Assembly: GCA_045223915.1 (NCBI GenBank)
Contig: JBGUZU010000017.1
Coordinates: forward strand, 1-64,000
Direction: 5' to 3'
Length of the DNA stretch: 64,000 nt
DNA from: Ruminimicrobiellum sp045223915
GTDB taxonomy: Bacteria > Elusimicrobiota > Endomicrobiia > Endomicrobiales > Endomicrobiaceae
Shown here piece by piece: positions 44,708 to 52,632 of this stretch; position 1 is the stretch's first letter; every line of letters starts with the position of its first letter. A program made the position numbers and the translations under genes. A model generated the notes under the pieces. It had not been told where the DNA came from and ran no database searches. It saw only the letters and a program-made list of their open reading frames with translations.

Positions 44708-45003
44708 TTTTTTCTCCTTACATTTTTAATCGTTTCTGCTATATCTAACTTTGTATCTTTATTTATTGTTTCCGTCTTTGTTTCTTGCCTTTGGAACTTA
44801 AAAGCACTATTATTGTCAAAGCAACTAAAACCAACAGCACTTGCACTAAAAGTTAAAAATGCAATTATATACTGAATATCGGTCTTTAAAAAGCCCATAA
44901 CTACTGCAACAATAAAAGATATCACACCTAACACAATTTTTGAATTAATATGTCCGGAAGTATCGGAAACCATATCTATGAAAAAGTTTTTAATCTTATT
45001 CAT
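44704..45003 (-). CDS. Membrane protein, holin candidate
   Basis: A 99-residue protein with two hydrophobic helices (about 22-40 and 45-63), a short cytoplasmic-type N-terminus, and a charged C-terminal tail rich in Lys and Thr. Size and topology suit a class II holin, and the position beside spanin-like genes supports this. It overlaps the next upstream membrane gene by 8 bases. I do not recognise the exact family. Confidence 0.6.
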   Translation of the reverse strand: MNKIKNFFIDMVSDTSGHINSKIVLGVISFIVAVVMGFLKTDIQYIIAFLTFSASAVGFSCFDNNSAFKFQRQETKTETINKDTKLDIAETIKNVRRKK

Positions 45004-45220
45004 CTTTCCCCAAATTCTTTGTAAGTTTGCCTACGATATCCATAATGTAAGGTCTTATTATTGCACCAAAATAATAGAACACTACTGCTATCGCAGAATA
45101 TCCTACAAACTCGGAATTAAATATTCCTGTAATAAAACCACATACAAATGCTCCAATAATTATTACTGCTATCAACTCCAAAAGTTTCGGCACTACTTCT
45201 TTAATTAAAGACTTAAACAT
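44996..45220 (-). CDS. Second small membrane protein, holin candidate
   Basis: A 74-residue protein with two hydrophobic helices (about 14-33 and 40-58) and a Lys-rich C-terminus. A near-ideal TAAGGAGGGT lies just before the ATG. Two adjacent small two-helix proteins resemble holin/antiholin pairs of other phages. Role inferred from topology and place. Confidence 0.55.
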   Translation of the reverse strand: MFKSLIKEVVPKLLELIAVIIIGAFVCGFITGIFNSEFVGYSAIAVVFYYFGAIIRPYIMDIVGKLTKNLGKDE

Positions 45221-45230
45221 CTTACCCTCC

Positions 45231-45299
45231 TTAATCTAAAATTTTATTTAATACAAAAGCGATTAATATTATCGCTCCAATCATTATCAAATACCACAT
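45231..45299 (-). CDS. Very small transmembrane peptide (22 aa)
   Basis: ATG at 45299 preceded by AGAGGATAT, stop TAA at 45231-45233. The product is MWYLIMIGAIILIAFVLNK plus ILD, almost wholly one hydrophobic helix. The holin candidate's ribosome-binding site begins right after its stop. It may be a real mini-protein or a leader peptide coupling translation of the holin genes. Confidence 0.45.
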   Translation of the reverse strand: MWYLIMIGAIILIAFVLNKILD

Positions 45300-45565
45300 A
45301 TATCCTCTTATTCTTTTAGGTAGAGATGATAGGTCTCTCTACCTAATTTTTGAAATCTAATGTTTAGTTACAAACCTAATTAGGGATTTTCCTGGCAGAG
45401 AAAATCTCAGTTTGACAAACCATAATTTATGTCCAAATTAAAAGAGCTATACGACTTATATATCAACCCTATCACTTGATATCGCAATGCCCTCCCCCTT
45501 ACTGATTGGGGAGAGCTTGTTATTCGGTATCTTCCTTACTGATGAAGAAAACCTATTACAAAGAA
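45300..45565. promoter_or_regulatory. Structured non-coding stretch upstream of the holin genes
   Basis: These 266 bases hold no convincing gene. Hairpins seen: TAGGTAGAGA with TCTCTACCTA (about 45319-45346); GATTTTC with GAAAATC (about 45391-45413); ATATCAA with TTGATAT (about 45459-45481); CTCCCCC with GGGGAG (about 45491-45515). TTACTGAT occurs twice (about 45498 and 45537). Read on the minus strand it would be a long leader of the lysis genes. It could hold a late promoter, an attenuator or a structured RNA. Confidence 0.4.
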
Positions 45566-45799
45566 CTATTTAATATCTCTCATTAGTTGTTTAACATCTG
45601 CTCTCATTTCATATATCGCTTGTAACATCAACTCTTGTCTTGCCTTACTGTCTATCAAATCTCTCTCTACCGAAGTTAGTCTTACTTCGTGATTATCTAC
45701 CCTTTTAGGCAGAGTGTTCTGTGTGTATATCCAAAACAGTACTGCACTTACTATAGATACAAAGCCTATTATATTCTGTGGGGTTATCCATTTTCTCAT
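45566..45799 (-). CDS. Small membrane-anchored coiled-coil phage protein
   Basis: A 77-residue protein with one transmembrane helix (about 9-26) and a C-terminal coiled coil (about 36-75) with many charged residues. The layout is like haemolysin XhlA-type or other phage membrane-associated accessory lysis proteins. It overlaps the gene at 45796-45984 by 4 bases. Function inferred only from layout. Confidence 0.55.
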   Translation of the reverse strand: MRKWITPQNIIGFVSIVSAVLFWIYTQNTLPKRVDNHEVRLTSVERDLIDSKARQELMLQAIYEMRADVKQLMRDIK

Positions 45800-45984
45800 T
45801 GTTGTTCCTCTTCCTGTTTTTCTATCTTTTTATCTGTTTCTTCATACTCATAATTTGCACTCGGTATATCTATTGCTTCACTATAAACTTGTTCCGTTCC
45901 TTTCTTTTGAATATAGTAACCTTCATCGGAATATGTCTTTTTAAACTCTTTACCGTTTATTGTTATATTTTCTATTTTTACCAT
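45796..45984 (-). CDS. Small acidic phage protein (62 aa)
   Basis: Start chosen at ATG 45984 (MVKIENITINGKEF), which follows AAGGAGAGAAG; the frame is open further to 46050 but overlaps the LRR gene. The C-terminus is Glu/Gln/Lys-rich. I do not recognise it. It lies between the LRR fibre gene and the lysis genes. Confidence 0.55.
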   Translation of the reverse strand: MVKIENITINGKEFKKTYSDEGYYIQKKGTEQVYSEAIDIPSANYEYEETDKKIEKQEEEQQ

Positions 45985-45995
45985 TTCTTCTCTCC

Positions 45996-47405
45996 TTATA
46001 CTGCTACGATATAATCCGCATAAGTTGACCAATTTGTTTCTGTTATCCATTGAGAATATAATGCAGTTGGAACTTTAATTTTTGCAAGTTTATTTATACC
46101 ATTAAAAGCATTTGTGTTGGATAATGTAGGGATTGATGTTAATTCAGAAAAATCATACTCTAAACAAGCTCTACAATATTCAAAAGCTTGTGCTTCTATA
46201 CTCGTAACCGATTTTGGAATTTTCACATTAGGCAAAGAAGAACAACCTGAAAAAGCAAAAGTAGGTATAGATGTTAAATTTTCAGATAAAACTACTTTTT
46301 TTAAATTCCAACAATTTTGAAAAATTCTATCTCCAACAGATGTTATATTATTAGGTATCTCAACATTATCTAAGCAATAATTTTGATAAAACAAATACCC
46401 ACCAAAAGATGTTATATTTGGATTGTTAGGAAGTTTAACTTTTTTTAAAGAATAACAGCTTGGCATAAAACTTGAAGACTCTATTGATTGTATAGTATTA
46501 GGCAACAATATTTCTTCTAAAAGAGGTAACGTTGAAAATACACCATTAACGCTTACACCACAAGATTTTACACTTTTAGGTATGACCAAATTTTTTAAAC
46601 AAGTATCGTTTTGAAACAATGTTATCGTTTCAACAGAGTTTGGAATAACAATATTTTCAAGAGAAGGATTGAAAGCAATTGCTGTTATAGAAGTTATACT
46701 TTTAGGAATAATCAATGCTTTTAGTTTGTTCATATAATTAAAAGAATTGCTACCTGTCATTTGTGTTACTTCTTTAGATATTGTTATTGTTTCCAAAGAT
46801 ATACAACCTGAAAATAAAACTCCTGTAATTGTCGTTACATTTGCTATTCTTACATTTTTTGCATACCAATTAACATAAGTATAACCTGAACTTGCTGACG
46901 CTTGACCAAAAAGACCACTACTTGAACCATTTGTAAAAGATGTTCCATTACATTTAATCGTATATTTACCATAATTTGTGTAAGTATGAGAGTTGCTTGA
47001 ATTTACTGTTCCATCTCCCCAGTCTTTTGTTCCGTTCATCGCAAAATAAGCACTTAATCCTGTAACAGGAGTTAATTCAATATCTGCTTCTGTTTGCCCA
47101 CTTGAAGTTGTGTATATTGCACCAATCATAACATTGTTTTTATCTATCGTTATCTTTCCGTTTGTGATAGTTTCCGATGAACTCCACTCTTGAAACACAA
47201 GACCTTTGTCTGTCCTATCAGGATTTTCAGGCAAAGTATATTCTTCTCCATCATTTAACCGTTGCTCGTCAAGAACCGTTCCGTCATAGTCAATAACTTT
47301 AACAAAATATTCTCCCTGCGGAGTCGGAGTTGGCGGCGTAGGAGATGCTCCTCCTCCACTACCACTACCTTTTATTAAGCTTTTAACTAATGTTCCTTTA
47401 CTCAT
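45996..47405 (-). CDS. Fibre-region protein with InlB-B-like, PKD-like and BspA-type LRR segments
   Basis: The 469-residue protein has a Gly-rich then Pro/Thr linker (10-30), an InlB B-repeat-like module (about 31-82, VIDYDGTVLDEQ...LVFQEWS), a PKD-like piece (about 118-152, WGDGTV and HTYTNYGKYTI), then BspA/LRR_5 repeats (about 185-440) with the IPKSVTSI, IPNSVETI and LPNTIQSI pattern. No signal peptide. It lies between tail-fibre genes and the lysis cassette, so it is probably a distal fibre or adhesin that binds a host or mucosal surface. LRR_5 domains are common in gut bacterial surface proteins, suggesting recombination. Confidence 0.75.
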   Translation of the reverse strand: MSKGTLVKSLIKGSGSGGGASPTPPTPTPQGEYFVKVIDYDGTVLDEQRLNDGEEYTLPENPDRTDKGLVFQEWSSSETITNGKITIDKNNVMIGAIYTTSSGQTEADIELTPVTGLSAYFAMNGTKDWGDGTVNSSNSHTYTNYGKYTIKCNGTSFTNGSSSGLFGQASASSGYTYVNWYAKNVRIANVTTITGVLFSGCISLETITISKEVTQMTGSNSFNYMNKLKALIIPKSITSITAIAFNPSLENIVIPNSVETITLFQNDTCLKNLVIPKSVKSCGVSVNGVFSTLPLLEEILLPNTIQSIESSSFMPSCYSLKKVKLPNNPNITSFGGYLFYQNYCLDNVEIPNNITSVGDRIFQNCWNLKKVVLSENLTSIPTFAFSGCSSLPNVKIPKSVTSIEAQAFEYCRACLEYDFSELTSIPTLSNTNAFNGINKLAKIKVPTALYSQWITETNWSTYADYIVAV

Positions 47406-47406
47406 A

Positions 47407-47727
47407 TTACCCCCTTAATTGTTCTGCTATATTTTCTATCTCTTGTGCTTTATTTTTAACATACTCACTTGCTCCACTATTTTCGGCAAGTATCAATTCT
47501 CTAATTGCTCTTGTATAACCTGTATTTCGTTCCATTTCTAATAATTGTTCTTGTAATGTAGGTGCAGGTTTAGAAGGTGCATAACCAACCAAATACCATT
47601 GTCCGTTATAAGCTTGTTCTACATCTTGTTCCGTCATACCTAAAGACTTGTAATATTCAACATTTGTTCCTAACCCTACTTCGCACAATTTTGTATTATC
47701 ATCTATAACTTTTGCATATTTTTTCAT
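47407..47727 (-). CDS. Tail-fibre-associated protein, possible chaperone
   Basis: A 106-residue protein. The middle segment (SLGMTEQDVEQAYNG, WYLVGYAPSKP) is a pattern I associate with small proteins next to fibre genes in gut phages; the C-terminus is helical (ELILAENSGASEYVKNKAQEIE). It lies 10 bases below the fibre gene and 1 base before the LRR gene. A fibre-assembly role is inferred from position. Confidence 0.55.
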   Translation of the reverse strand: MKKYAKVIDDNTKLCEVGLGTNVEYYKSLGMTEQDVEQAYNGQWYLVGYAPSKPAPTLQEQLLEMERNTGYTRAIRELILAENSGASEYVKNKAQEIENIAEQLRG

Positions 47728-47737
47728 ATTGTTCTCC

Positions 47738-48871
47738 TTAAATCTTTGTATAGAAGTTTTTAGTATTACCTAAAATTTCGTATTTGTTTAATGCAGATAC
47801 ATAACTTGTAGAAGATAATTGAAAGTATGATTTTGCAGGTATTAAAACCCAAATAGCAAAACCTATTGATGCACCTGTATAAAATTGACTGTAAACCGTT
47901 TGGTTAAGATTATCGGAAGAAGTACCGATTTTTATTGTTGTTGCAGTTGACATATCGTTAGAAGTTGTTTGCACTTTTAACCAAATTGTTTTTTCGGTAT
48001 ATTGAACATTGGTGTTAAGTATAGAAACTTCCGTTGACATATCCGGACATAATGCTGTTGCCATGTTTAGTTGGTTAGAATAGTTATTTACTAAATTGTA
48101 AGAATTATAGTTATATTCAAAAGTTTCCGCACTTGTAATGGTATGGTTAGCAACAACAACTTTTCCTAACGGAACAATATCCGTTTCAACCCAAGTTCCT
48201 GATTGACGGATATAAGATTTTAAACCTTCCGTAGAAGTATCTAACCAAATATCAGAAGGTTGCGGTGCTTGTTCCACCGTAGGTGCATAAGGTTGACGAA
48301 ATATCGTTCTGCCGTTATCCGTTAAAGTTACAGCAGTTGCATTTTCCGTAATGTAAACAATATATGTTCCGTTATCTGTTTGTGATAGGTCGTAAGAATT
48401 TATTGCATTTAATGTTACTGTTTTACCTTTAGCATTAGTAAATGTTATCGGTTTATATGTCGTTCCATCATCAACTTTAAATTGTATAGATGTTGAAACT
48501 CCCGAACTGTAATTAAATAAATCACCTTTACCGTCTGCATCTAAATAACCACCGTTAACACAAAAAGGTGTATAAGATATTTGTGCCGCACTTACTACAC
48601 CTGTTAAACCCGAGCCATCACCTGTTAATGTTCCGCCTATATTAACATTGCCTGTAATTTCCGCATTACCTTCAACAGTAAAGTTACCGTTTTGTGTAAG
48701 TGAGCCGTTATTTACAAGTCCACCGTCTTGCGATATTTCAACAGACTTAAATTTAACATCTGCTTGTCCTGAAGTAAATATATTGACTATTTTTTGCCAA
48801 TTTGTGTTCCAATCATTGCCTGTTAATTTTTTATTAATGTATAAAACAAAATCTTTTATGCTTGGTATCAT
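47738..48871 (-). CDS. Tail fibre protein
   Basis: The 377-residue protein begins with a short helical region, then repeated strands of the form GNFTVEGNAEITGNVNIGG and LTGDGSGLTGV, a common trimeric fibre stem pattern in phages. The middle contains WLDTSTEGLKSY, typical of phage fibre domains, and the C-terminus is beta-rich. AAAGGAG precedes the ATG at 48871. It is separated from the ejection gene upstream by the structured RNA element. Confidence 0.75.
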   Translation of the reverse strand: MIPSIKDFVLYINKKLTGNDWNTNWQKIVNIFTSGQADVKFKSVEISQDGGLVNNGSLTQNGNFTVEGNAEITGNVNIGGTLTGDGSGLTGVVSAAQISYTPFCVNGGYLDADGKGDLFNYSSGVSTSIQFKVDDGTTYKPITFTNAKGKTVTLNAINSYDLSQTDNGTYIVYITENATAVTLTDNGRTIFRQPYAPTVEQAPQPSDIWLDTSTEGLKSYIRQSGTWVETDIVPLGKVVVANHTITSAETFEYNYNSYNLVNNYSNQLNMATALCPDMSTEVSILNTNVQYTEKTIWLKVQTTSNDMSTATTIKIGTSSDNLNQTVYSQFYTGASIGFAIWVLIPAKSYFQLSSTSYVSALNKYEILGNTKNFYTKI

Positions 48872-48930
48872 TTTATTGCTCCTTTATAAAACTATTTATT
48901 TTTTTTAAATTTTGTATTATAATTATATTG

Positions 48931-49037
48931 CTAGAGGATAGAAAGCGGGAGGAATTCCTTAAAAAAGGATGAGCCCTACACAGCAACGAAAGTATTAATA
49001 CTTTGAGTGCAGTCCGCCTCTCCTCTAGTTTTTTATT
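48931..49037 (+). ncRNA. Structured RNA candidate with promoter-like and terminator-like flanks
   Basis: A -10 TATAAT (48918-48923) with weak -35 TTTATT (48895-48900, 17-base spacer) would start transcription at about 48930. P1 is CTAGAGGA (48931-48938) with TCCTCTAG (49021-49028), followed by TTTTTTATTTTG. Inside are P2 (48943-48948 with 49014-49019), hairpin P3 TCCTT-AAAA-AAGGA (48956-48969), P4 (48977-48981 with 49007-49011) and palindromic hairpin P5 (48989-49004): a three-way junction. Against the plus strand, P2 and P4 each contain one A-C pair there but a G-U pair on the minus strand, where the element would be a leader of the tail-fibre gene. I could not match it to a known ribozyme or riboswitch. 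Confidence 0.6.
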
Positions 49038-51225
49038 TTGTTTTTTTATTATTTTTATCATAAAAACTTTTTGTCCTCAATTCTCTTTTATTTGGGTGTA
49101 TGCTTTCAACATATTCATAGTTATGATTATCCATTTTTTTATTGTATTTAATTCTATTTCCGTCTTTATTTTTCTTTAGTTCAAATTTAACCTTATCATA
49201 ATCTGTAATAATTTCAGGAATATTTTGATAATCAGTTTTTGTTATATCTCCTTTTTGAATATGGTCTTTACCATGTCTTATGCCATTACCAAATAAATAA
49301 TGTTTGTAATTATTATCTAAAATATTACTATATGCTTGTCCATTTATATCATCTATTAATCTTCTATTAGCAATTATTCCTAAATCAAATAATTTGTCTG
49401 TTTCTATATTTTTAAGAGAATTTTCAACATATTTTGATATATCTTTTTTCTGTTTGTTTCTCATAATCATAGCTATTGGGTTATATTTGCTACCATAAAG
49501 TTTTTGACTTTGTAAAAATCTATTTAATGGAGTTGTAAATTTTCCTGCATTTACGAGGCCAAATTGTCCTACAACATCTTTTGGTGATATTATGCCTTCT
49601 TTTAAATTTTTAGAAAGCAGTTTTGCTTTCTCTTGTGGTGAATTTTCAAAAATTGCAGAAAAAGTTTTGCCAATTATACTTTTTTTAGATGACATTGGGC
49701 TTAACATCTTACTTTCAGAAGGTGGTCTAAAATCATATGCTACTTGGGCTAAATCAATAGCATTTTGTAGCTCTTTAGCTCCTTCTAAATCAGGATATTT
49801 CTTTAAAATATCATTAACTTTAGTAATTGTATCATCAAGTTGTGTACCTGCTCTATTTCTTGCATTTTGTATAAGTTTTGTTGCTACTTGACGATGATTT
49901 GCACCTTTTTCAAATTTAACACCTAATGCTCCTTCAAGCATTTCTTTCGCTTTTGAAATATCTGCATATCTTTGACTTGCTTTTTCTATTTCAGAATTTG
50001 TTGCTCTTGCTTCTCTTAAAACATTGTATATATCAGAATATAGTTTACCTACTGCATTATCACCATCTTTAAATGCCTTTTGACTATTTTCCCAAGTAGT
50101 TTTCATCGCACTTTTTAAGTTTTCAAAAGATATTCCATATTCATTATTTACTGTCTTTCCTGACTTTGCTACTTTTTGAATTAAATTATTTACTTCTTTT
50201 TCTATGTTTTCTTTAGGCATAAATTTTGTCGCAAATTGGAAATCTTTTACTGCTTGAAACATTTTGCTTATAGTATTTGCTTTGTCAAAACTAATAAAAG
50301 TATCTTTTGGTATTTTTTCATAATCTTTACTAACTTTTTCAAAAAGTTCAGGAACGAAACCTAAAGTTTTTTCAGTTGCTTTATTTTGGAGTTCTTCGGC
50401 TCTCATTCCGATATCTCCTCTTAATGCTTCTTTTTGAACTTCAGGACTTGTTGCTAATTTTCTAAAAGTTTTAGTTTGAACACCGTTAGGAACTACATAT
50501 TGTTCTACATTTCCCTTAATTTTAGGTGCTATTTTGTTTGCTATAACTTTGCCGCCTTTTAATATTTGATTTATTCCACCTTTTATTCCCATAATACTTA
50601 AAGGTACTGCTGTACCTATTGCACCACCTGTTAAAGTTCCTACTCCTAAACCTAAACTTGCACCTAATGGGTCAAAACCAACACCTTCAGTATTTGAAGC
50701 ACCATGACCTAAACCATAAGCACCACCCCAAGTTGCACCTGCTGTTGCTCCTTTTTTTAATGTTCCTGCACTTTTTAAAAATTTTGCTACTTTAGGAACT
50801 TTAGCAACTACTCTCCCAACAGGCAAAGAACCAACTGCTCCTACCATTTCACTAACTGCATTTAATTTGGGGTTTAAAACTTCAAATTCCTTTTGTTCTT
50901 TTTTGAAATCTTCTCTACCTTTTTTATATTCTTCTGTATAATCATTTTCAAAAGCTTTTTTTATTTCTTTTAATGATTTCAATGGGTTTTTAAATTTTGA
51001 TAAATTATCTATACCTTTTCGTACAGGTTGAACTATATCATAAAGCATAGAACCTACACCCTCTCCTATGCCTGCAAGATGACTTCCCTGACCAAAAGTT
51101 GTTCCCTGTCCTACTGCTCTGCCTGTTCCTTCTATAAGTTTACCAATATCTTGTTTAACAGGTTTTGCTGTAGAAATATCAAATTTTTTTGTTATAGGTT
51201 GTGCTGTATTTATATCAAAAGCCAT
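49033..51225 (-). CDS. Large ejection-type virion protein with C-terminal PBECR-like nuclease domain
   Basis: A 730-residue protein. It opens with two copies of FDI[NS]TA[QK]P, a motif seen at the start of many phage ejection proteins, then Gly-rich helical hydrophobic stretches (about 125-225), and long helical sequence (about 240-610). Residues about 640-725 (GIRHGKDHI, ITKTDYQNIPEII, GNRIKYNKKM, YVESIHPNKRELRTKSFY) fit the pattern of phage Barnase-EndoU-colicin E5/D-RelE-like nuclease domains. Inferred: a protein packaged in the capsid and injected with the DNA, bringing a ribonuclease-type effector. The domain match is by eye. Confidence 0.7.
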   Translation of the reverse strand: MAFDINTAQPITKKFDISTAKPVKQDIGKLIEGTGRAVGQGTTFGQGSHLAGIGEGVGSMLYDIVQPVRKGIDNLSKFKNPLKSLKEIKKAFENDYTEEYKKGREDFKKEQKEFEVLNPKLNAVSEMVGAVGSLPVGRVVAKVPKVAKFLKSAGTLKKGATAGATWGGAYGLGHGASNTEGVGFDPLGASLGLGVGTLTGGAIGTAVPLSIMGIKGGINQILKGGKVIANKIAPKIKGNVEQYVVPNGVQTKTFRKLATSPEVQKEALRGDIGMRAEELQNKATEKTLGFVPELFEKVSKDYEKIPKDTFISFDKANTISKMFQAVKDFQFATKFMPKENIEKEVNNLIQKVAKSGKTVNNEYGISFENLKSAMKTTWENSQKAFKDGDNAVGKLYSDIYNVLREARATNSEIEKASQRYADISKAKEMLEGALGVKFEKGANHRQVATKLIQNARNRAGTQLDDTITKVNDILKKYPDLEGAKELQNAIDLAQVAYDFRPPSESKMLSPMSSKKSIIGKTFSAIFENSPQEKAKLLSKNLKEGIISPKDVVGQFGLVNAGKFTTPLNRFLQSQKLYGSKYNPIAMIMRNKQKKDISKYVENSLKNIETDKLFDLGIIANRRLIDDINGQAYSNILDNNYKHYLFGNGIRHGKDHIQKGDITKTDYQNIPEIITDYDKVKFELKKNKDGNRIKYNKKMDNHNYEYVESIHPNKRELRTKSFYDKNNKKTK

Positions 51226-51227
51226 AA

Positions 51228-52067
51228 TTAAAGCTCCTCTATTCTCCCATTTTTATATACTTTTGCTAAATTTCCATTTTCATCTTTAAAAATTTGGTAA
51301 TCACTATCTTCTTTTAAATCTAATTCCATTTTTTTAGGTGAAGAAGAAAAACCAAGCCAAGTTTTTTTAGGAGTTAATTTTTCTGCAAGTTCAGGGTTCT
51401 TCTTTATTGCCCACAATGTTTCGTTATCTATAAGTCCATTTTTAAACATATCTTCTGCAGTTTTAACATAACCTTCTAATTGTTTCTGTCTTTCTTTATC
51501 TTGTTCTTCTTTAGCTTTTGCTTCAGCCTGTTTTTGTAAATTTTCAGAACTTAATGCACTTTCTTTTAACTTCATTTCTCTTTCTTTTATATCATTATCA
51601 AATTTTCTTTGTTCTTCCGCTATTCTTTGTTGTTCTTCATATTGTTCATAAGCTCTTTTTTGTTTTTCTAATTCTTCATCTCTTTTAATTTGGTCTAAAT
51701 TTCTACCATATTCCTTATCATCTTCTGCCATATCTATACCAAGTTGTTCTTTAGCTAACTGAACATAATCATTAACTTGTTTATCTTCGTTTTCTCTCAT
51801 CATTTGGTTATATGCTATTCTTCTTTGTTTTTCTCTTTCTAAACTATCTGCTATTCTACCCTGATTAAAAGCACCTTTTGTTGTTCCGTAAGCAACCATT
51901 TCTGCTATTGAAGGCATCATGTCAGAAATTGTTCTTGCCCATTCAGGAGTTCTTTTTGCCATAGCTTGTTGATATGCAACTTGTAATCTGTTTTGTGGTG
52001 TTTGTGGAACATAAGTCCTTTGAGTAAAATTATCAAATGGGCTGTTATATAAATTAAAATTTGCCAT
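51228..52067 (-). CDS. Coiled-coil virion protein, probable ejection protein
   Basis: A 279-residue, highly charged helical protein; residues about 85-190 are nearly continuous Glu/Lys/Gln coiled coil (EEQQRIAEEQRKFDNDIKE). The N-terminus is Asn/Tyr/Pro-rich and non-helical. It sits between two other proteins of ejection type, the place of the P22 gp7/gp20/gp16 set, so it is probably an internal virion protein. The gap to the 730-residue gene is 2 bases. Confidence 0.6.
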   Translation of the reverse strand: MANFNLYNSPFDNFTQRTYVPQTPQNRLQVAYQQAMAKRTPEWARTISDMMPSIAEMVAYGTTKGAFNQGRIADSLEREKQRRIAYNQMMRENEDKQVNDYVQLAKEQLGIDMAEDDKEYGRNLDQIKRDEELEKQKRAYEQYEEQQRIAEEQRKFDNDIKEREMKLKESALSSENLQKQAEAKAKEEQDKERQKQLEGYVKTAEDMFKNGLIDNETLWAIKKNPELAEKLTPKKTWLGFSSSPKKMELDLKEDSDYQIFKDENGNLAKVYKNGRIEEL

Positions 52068-52076
52068 TTTTCCCCC

Positions 52077-52628
52077 TTAACCTTTAAATTCTTGTAAGCT
52101 TGCATTTAAACCTGCTAAAGCTTTTGCTTGGTTATATGCAGTTTGTAAATTTTTTCTTTGATTTATATCGTCATACATCATTTGGTTATAATCTTGGTTT
52201 GCTTGATTTGTCATATTTCCAACAGCTCTTGATAATAAAGTTCCTGCTTGTCCGCCTCTAATACCCTGCTGTGTTAAACCTGCATTTATTTGGTTTCTAC
52301 CTGTAATTAGCATATCGTTAGTATTATTTTTTAAATCTTGTCCAATGACATTTAAATAACTATTCGGTTGATTAAGACCATTAAAAAAAGCTGTTTCTCC
52401 TGTTGTTAAAGCATTATCTGCTCTTTTAAGCATAGTATCGTAAGCTTTTTTTCTTCTTTTATAAGCTTCTTCTTCGGCATTACTGCCCATTATTCCACTT
52501 AATAAACTGCCACCTGCACCAACAGCACCACCGATTACTGCTCCCCATGGTCCTGCAACACTACCTGCAGCTGCTCCCTGTCCACCTGCTTCTATTGCAT
52601 TTCCTGCCAATTTTGCATTATCTGCCAT
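52077..52628 (-). CDS. Small Gly/Ala-rich ejection-type protein
   Basis: The 183-residue protein has a Gly/Ala-rich hydrophobic stretch (about 15-48, AAAGSVAGPWGAVIGGAVGAG) followed by helical Asn/Gln-rich sequence with GLTQQGIRGGQAG and NMTNQANQDYNQM. This layout is typical of P22 gp7-like and similar podovirus internal proteins that insert into membranes during DNA ejection. It follows the tail-hub gene by 4 bases. Confidence 0.65.
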   Translation of the reverse strand: MADNAKLAGNAIEAGGQGAAAGSVAGPWGAVIGGAVGAGGSLLSGIMGSNAEEEAYKRRKKAYDTMLKRADNALTTGETAFFNGLNQPNSYLNVIGQDLKNNTNDMLITGRNQINAGLTQQGIRGGQAGTLLSRAVGNMTNQANQDYNQMMYDDINQRKNLQTAYNQAKALAGLNASLQEFKG

Positions 52629-52632
52629 ATTA

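Noticed and set aside
48931..49028. Hammerhead-like GATGAG...CGAAA on the plus strand
   Set aside because: The bases between GATGA and GAAA do not form stem II and the flanks do not form stem I, so the catalytic core cannot fold.
48873..49061. A 62-residue minus-strand frame across the structured RNA element
   Set aside because: It covers all stems of the RNA element, has no ribosome-binding site of note and overlaps the end of the 730-residue gene; its composition looks like translated structure.
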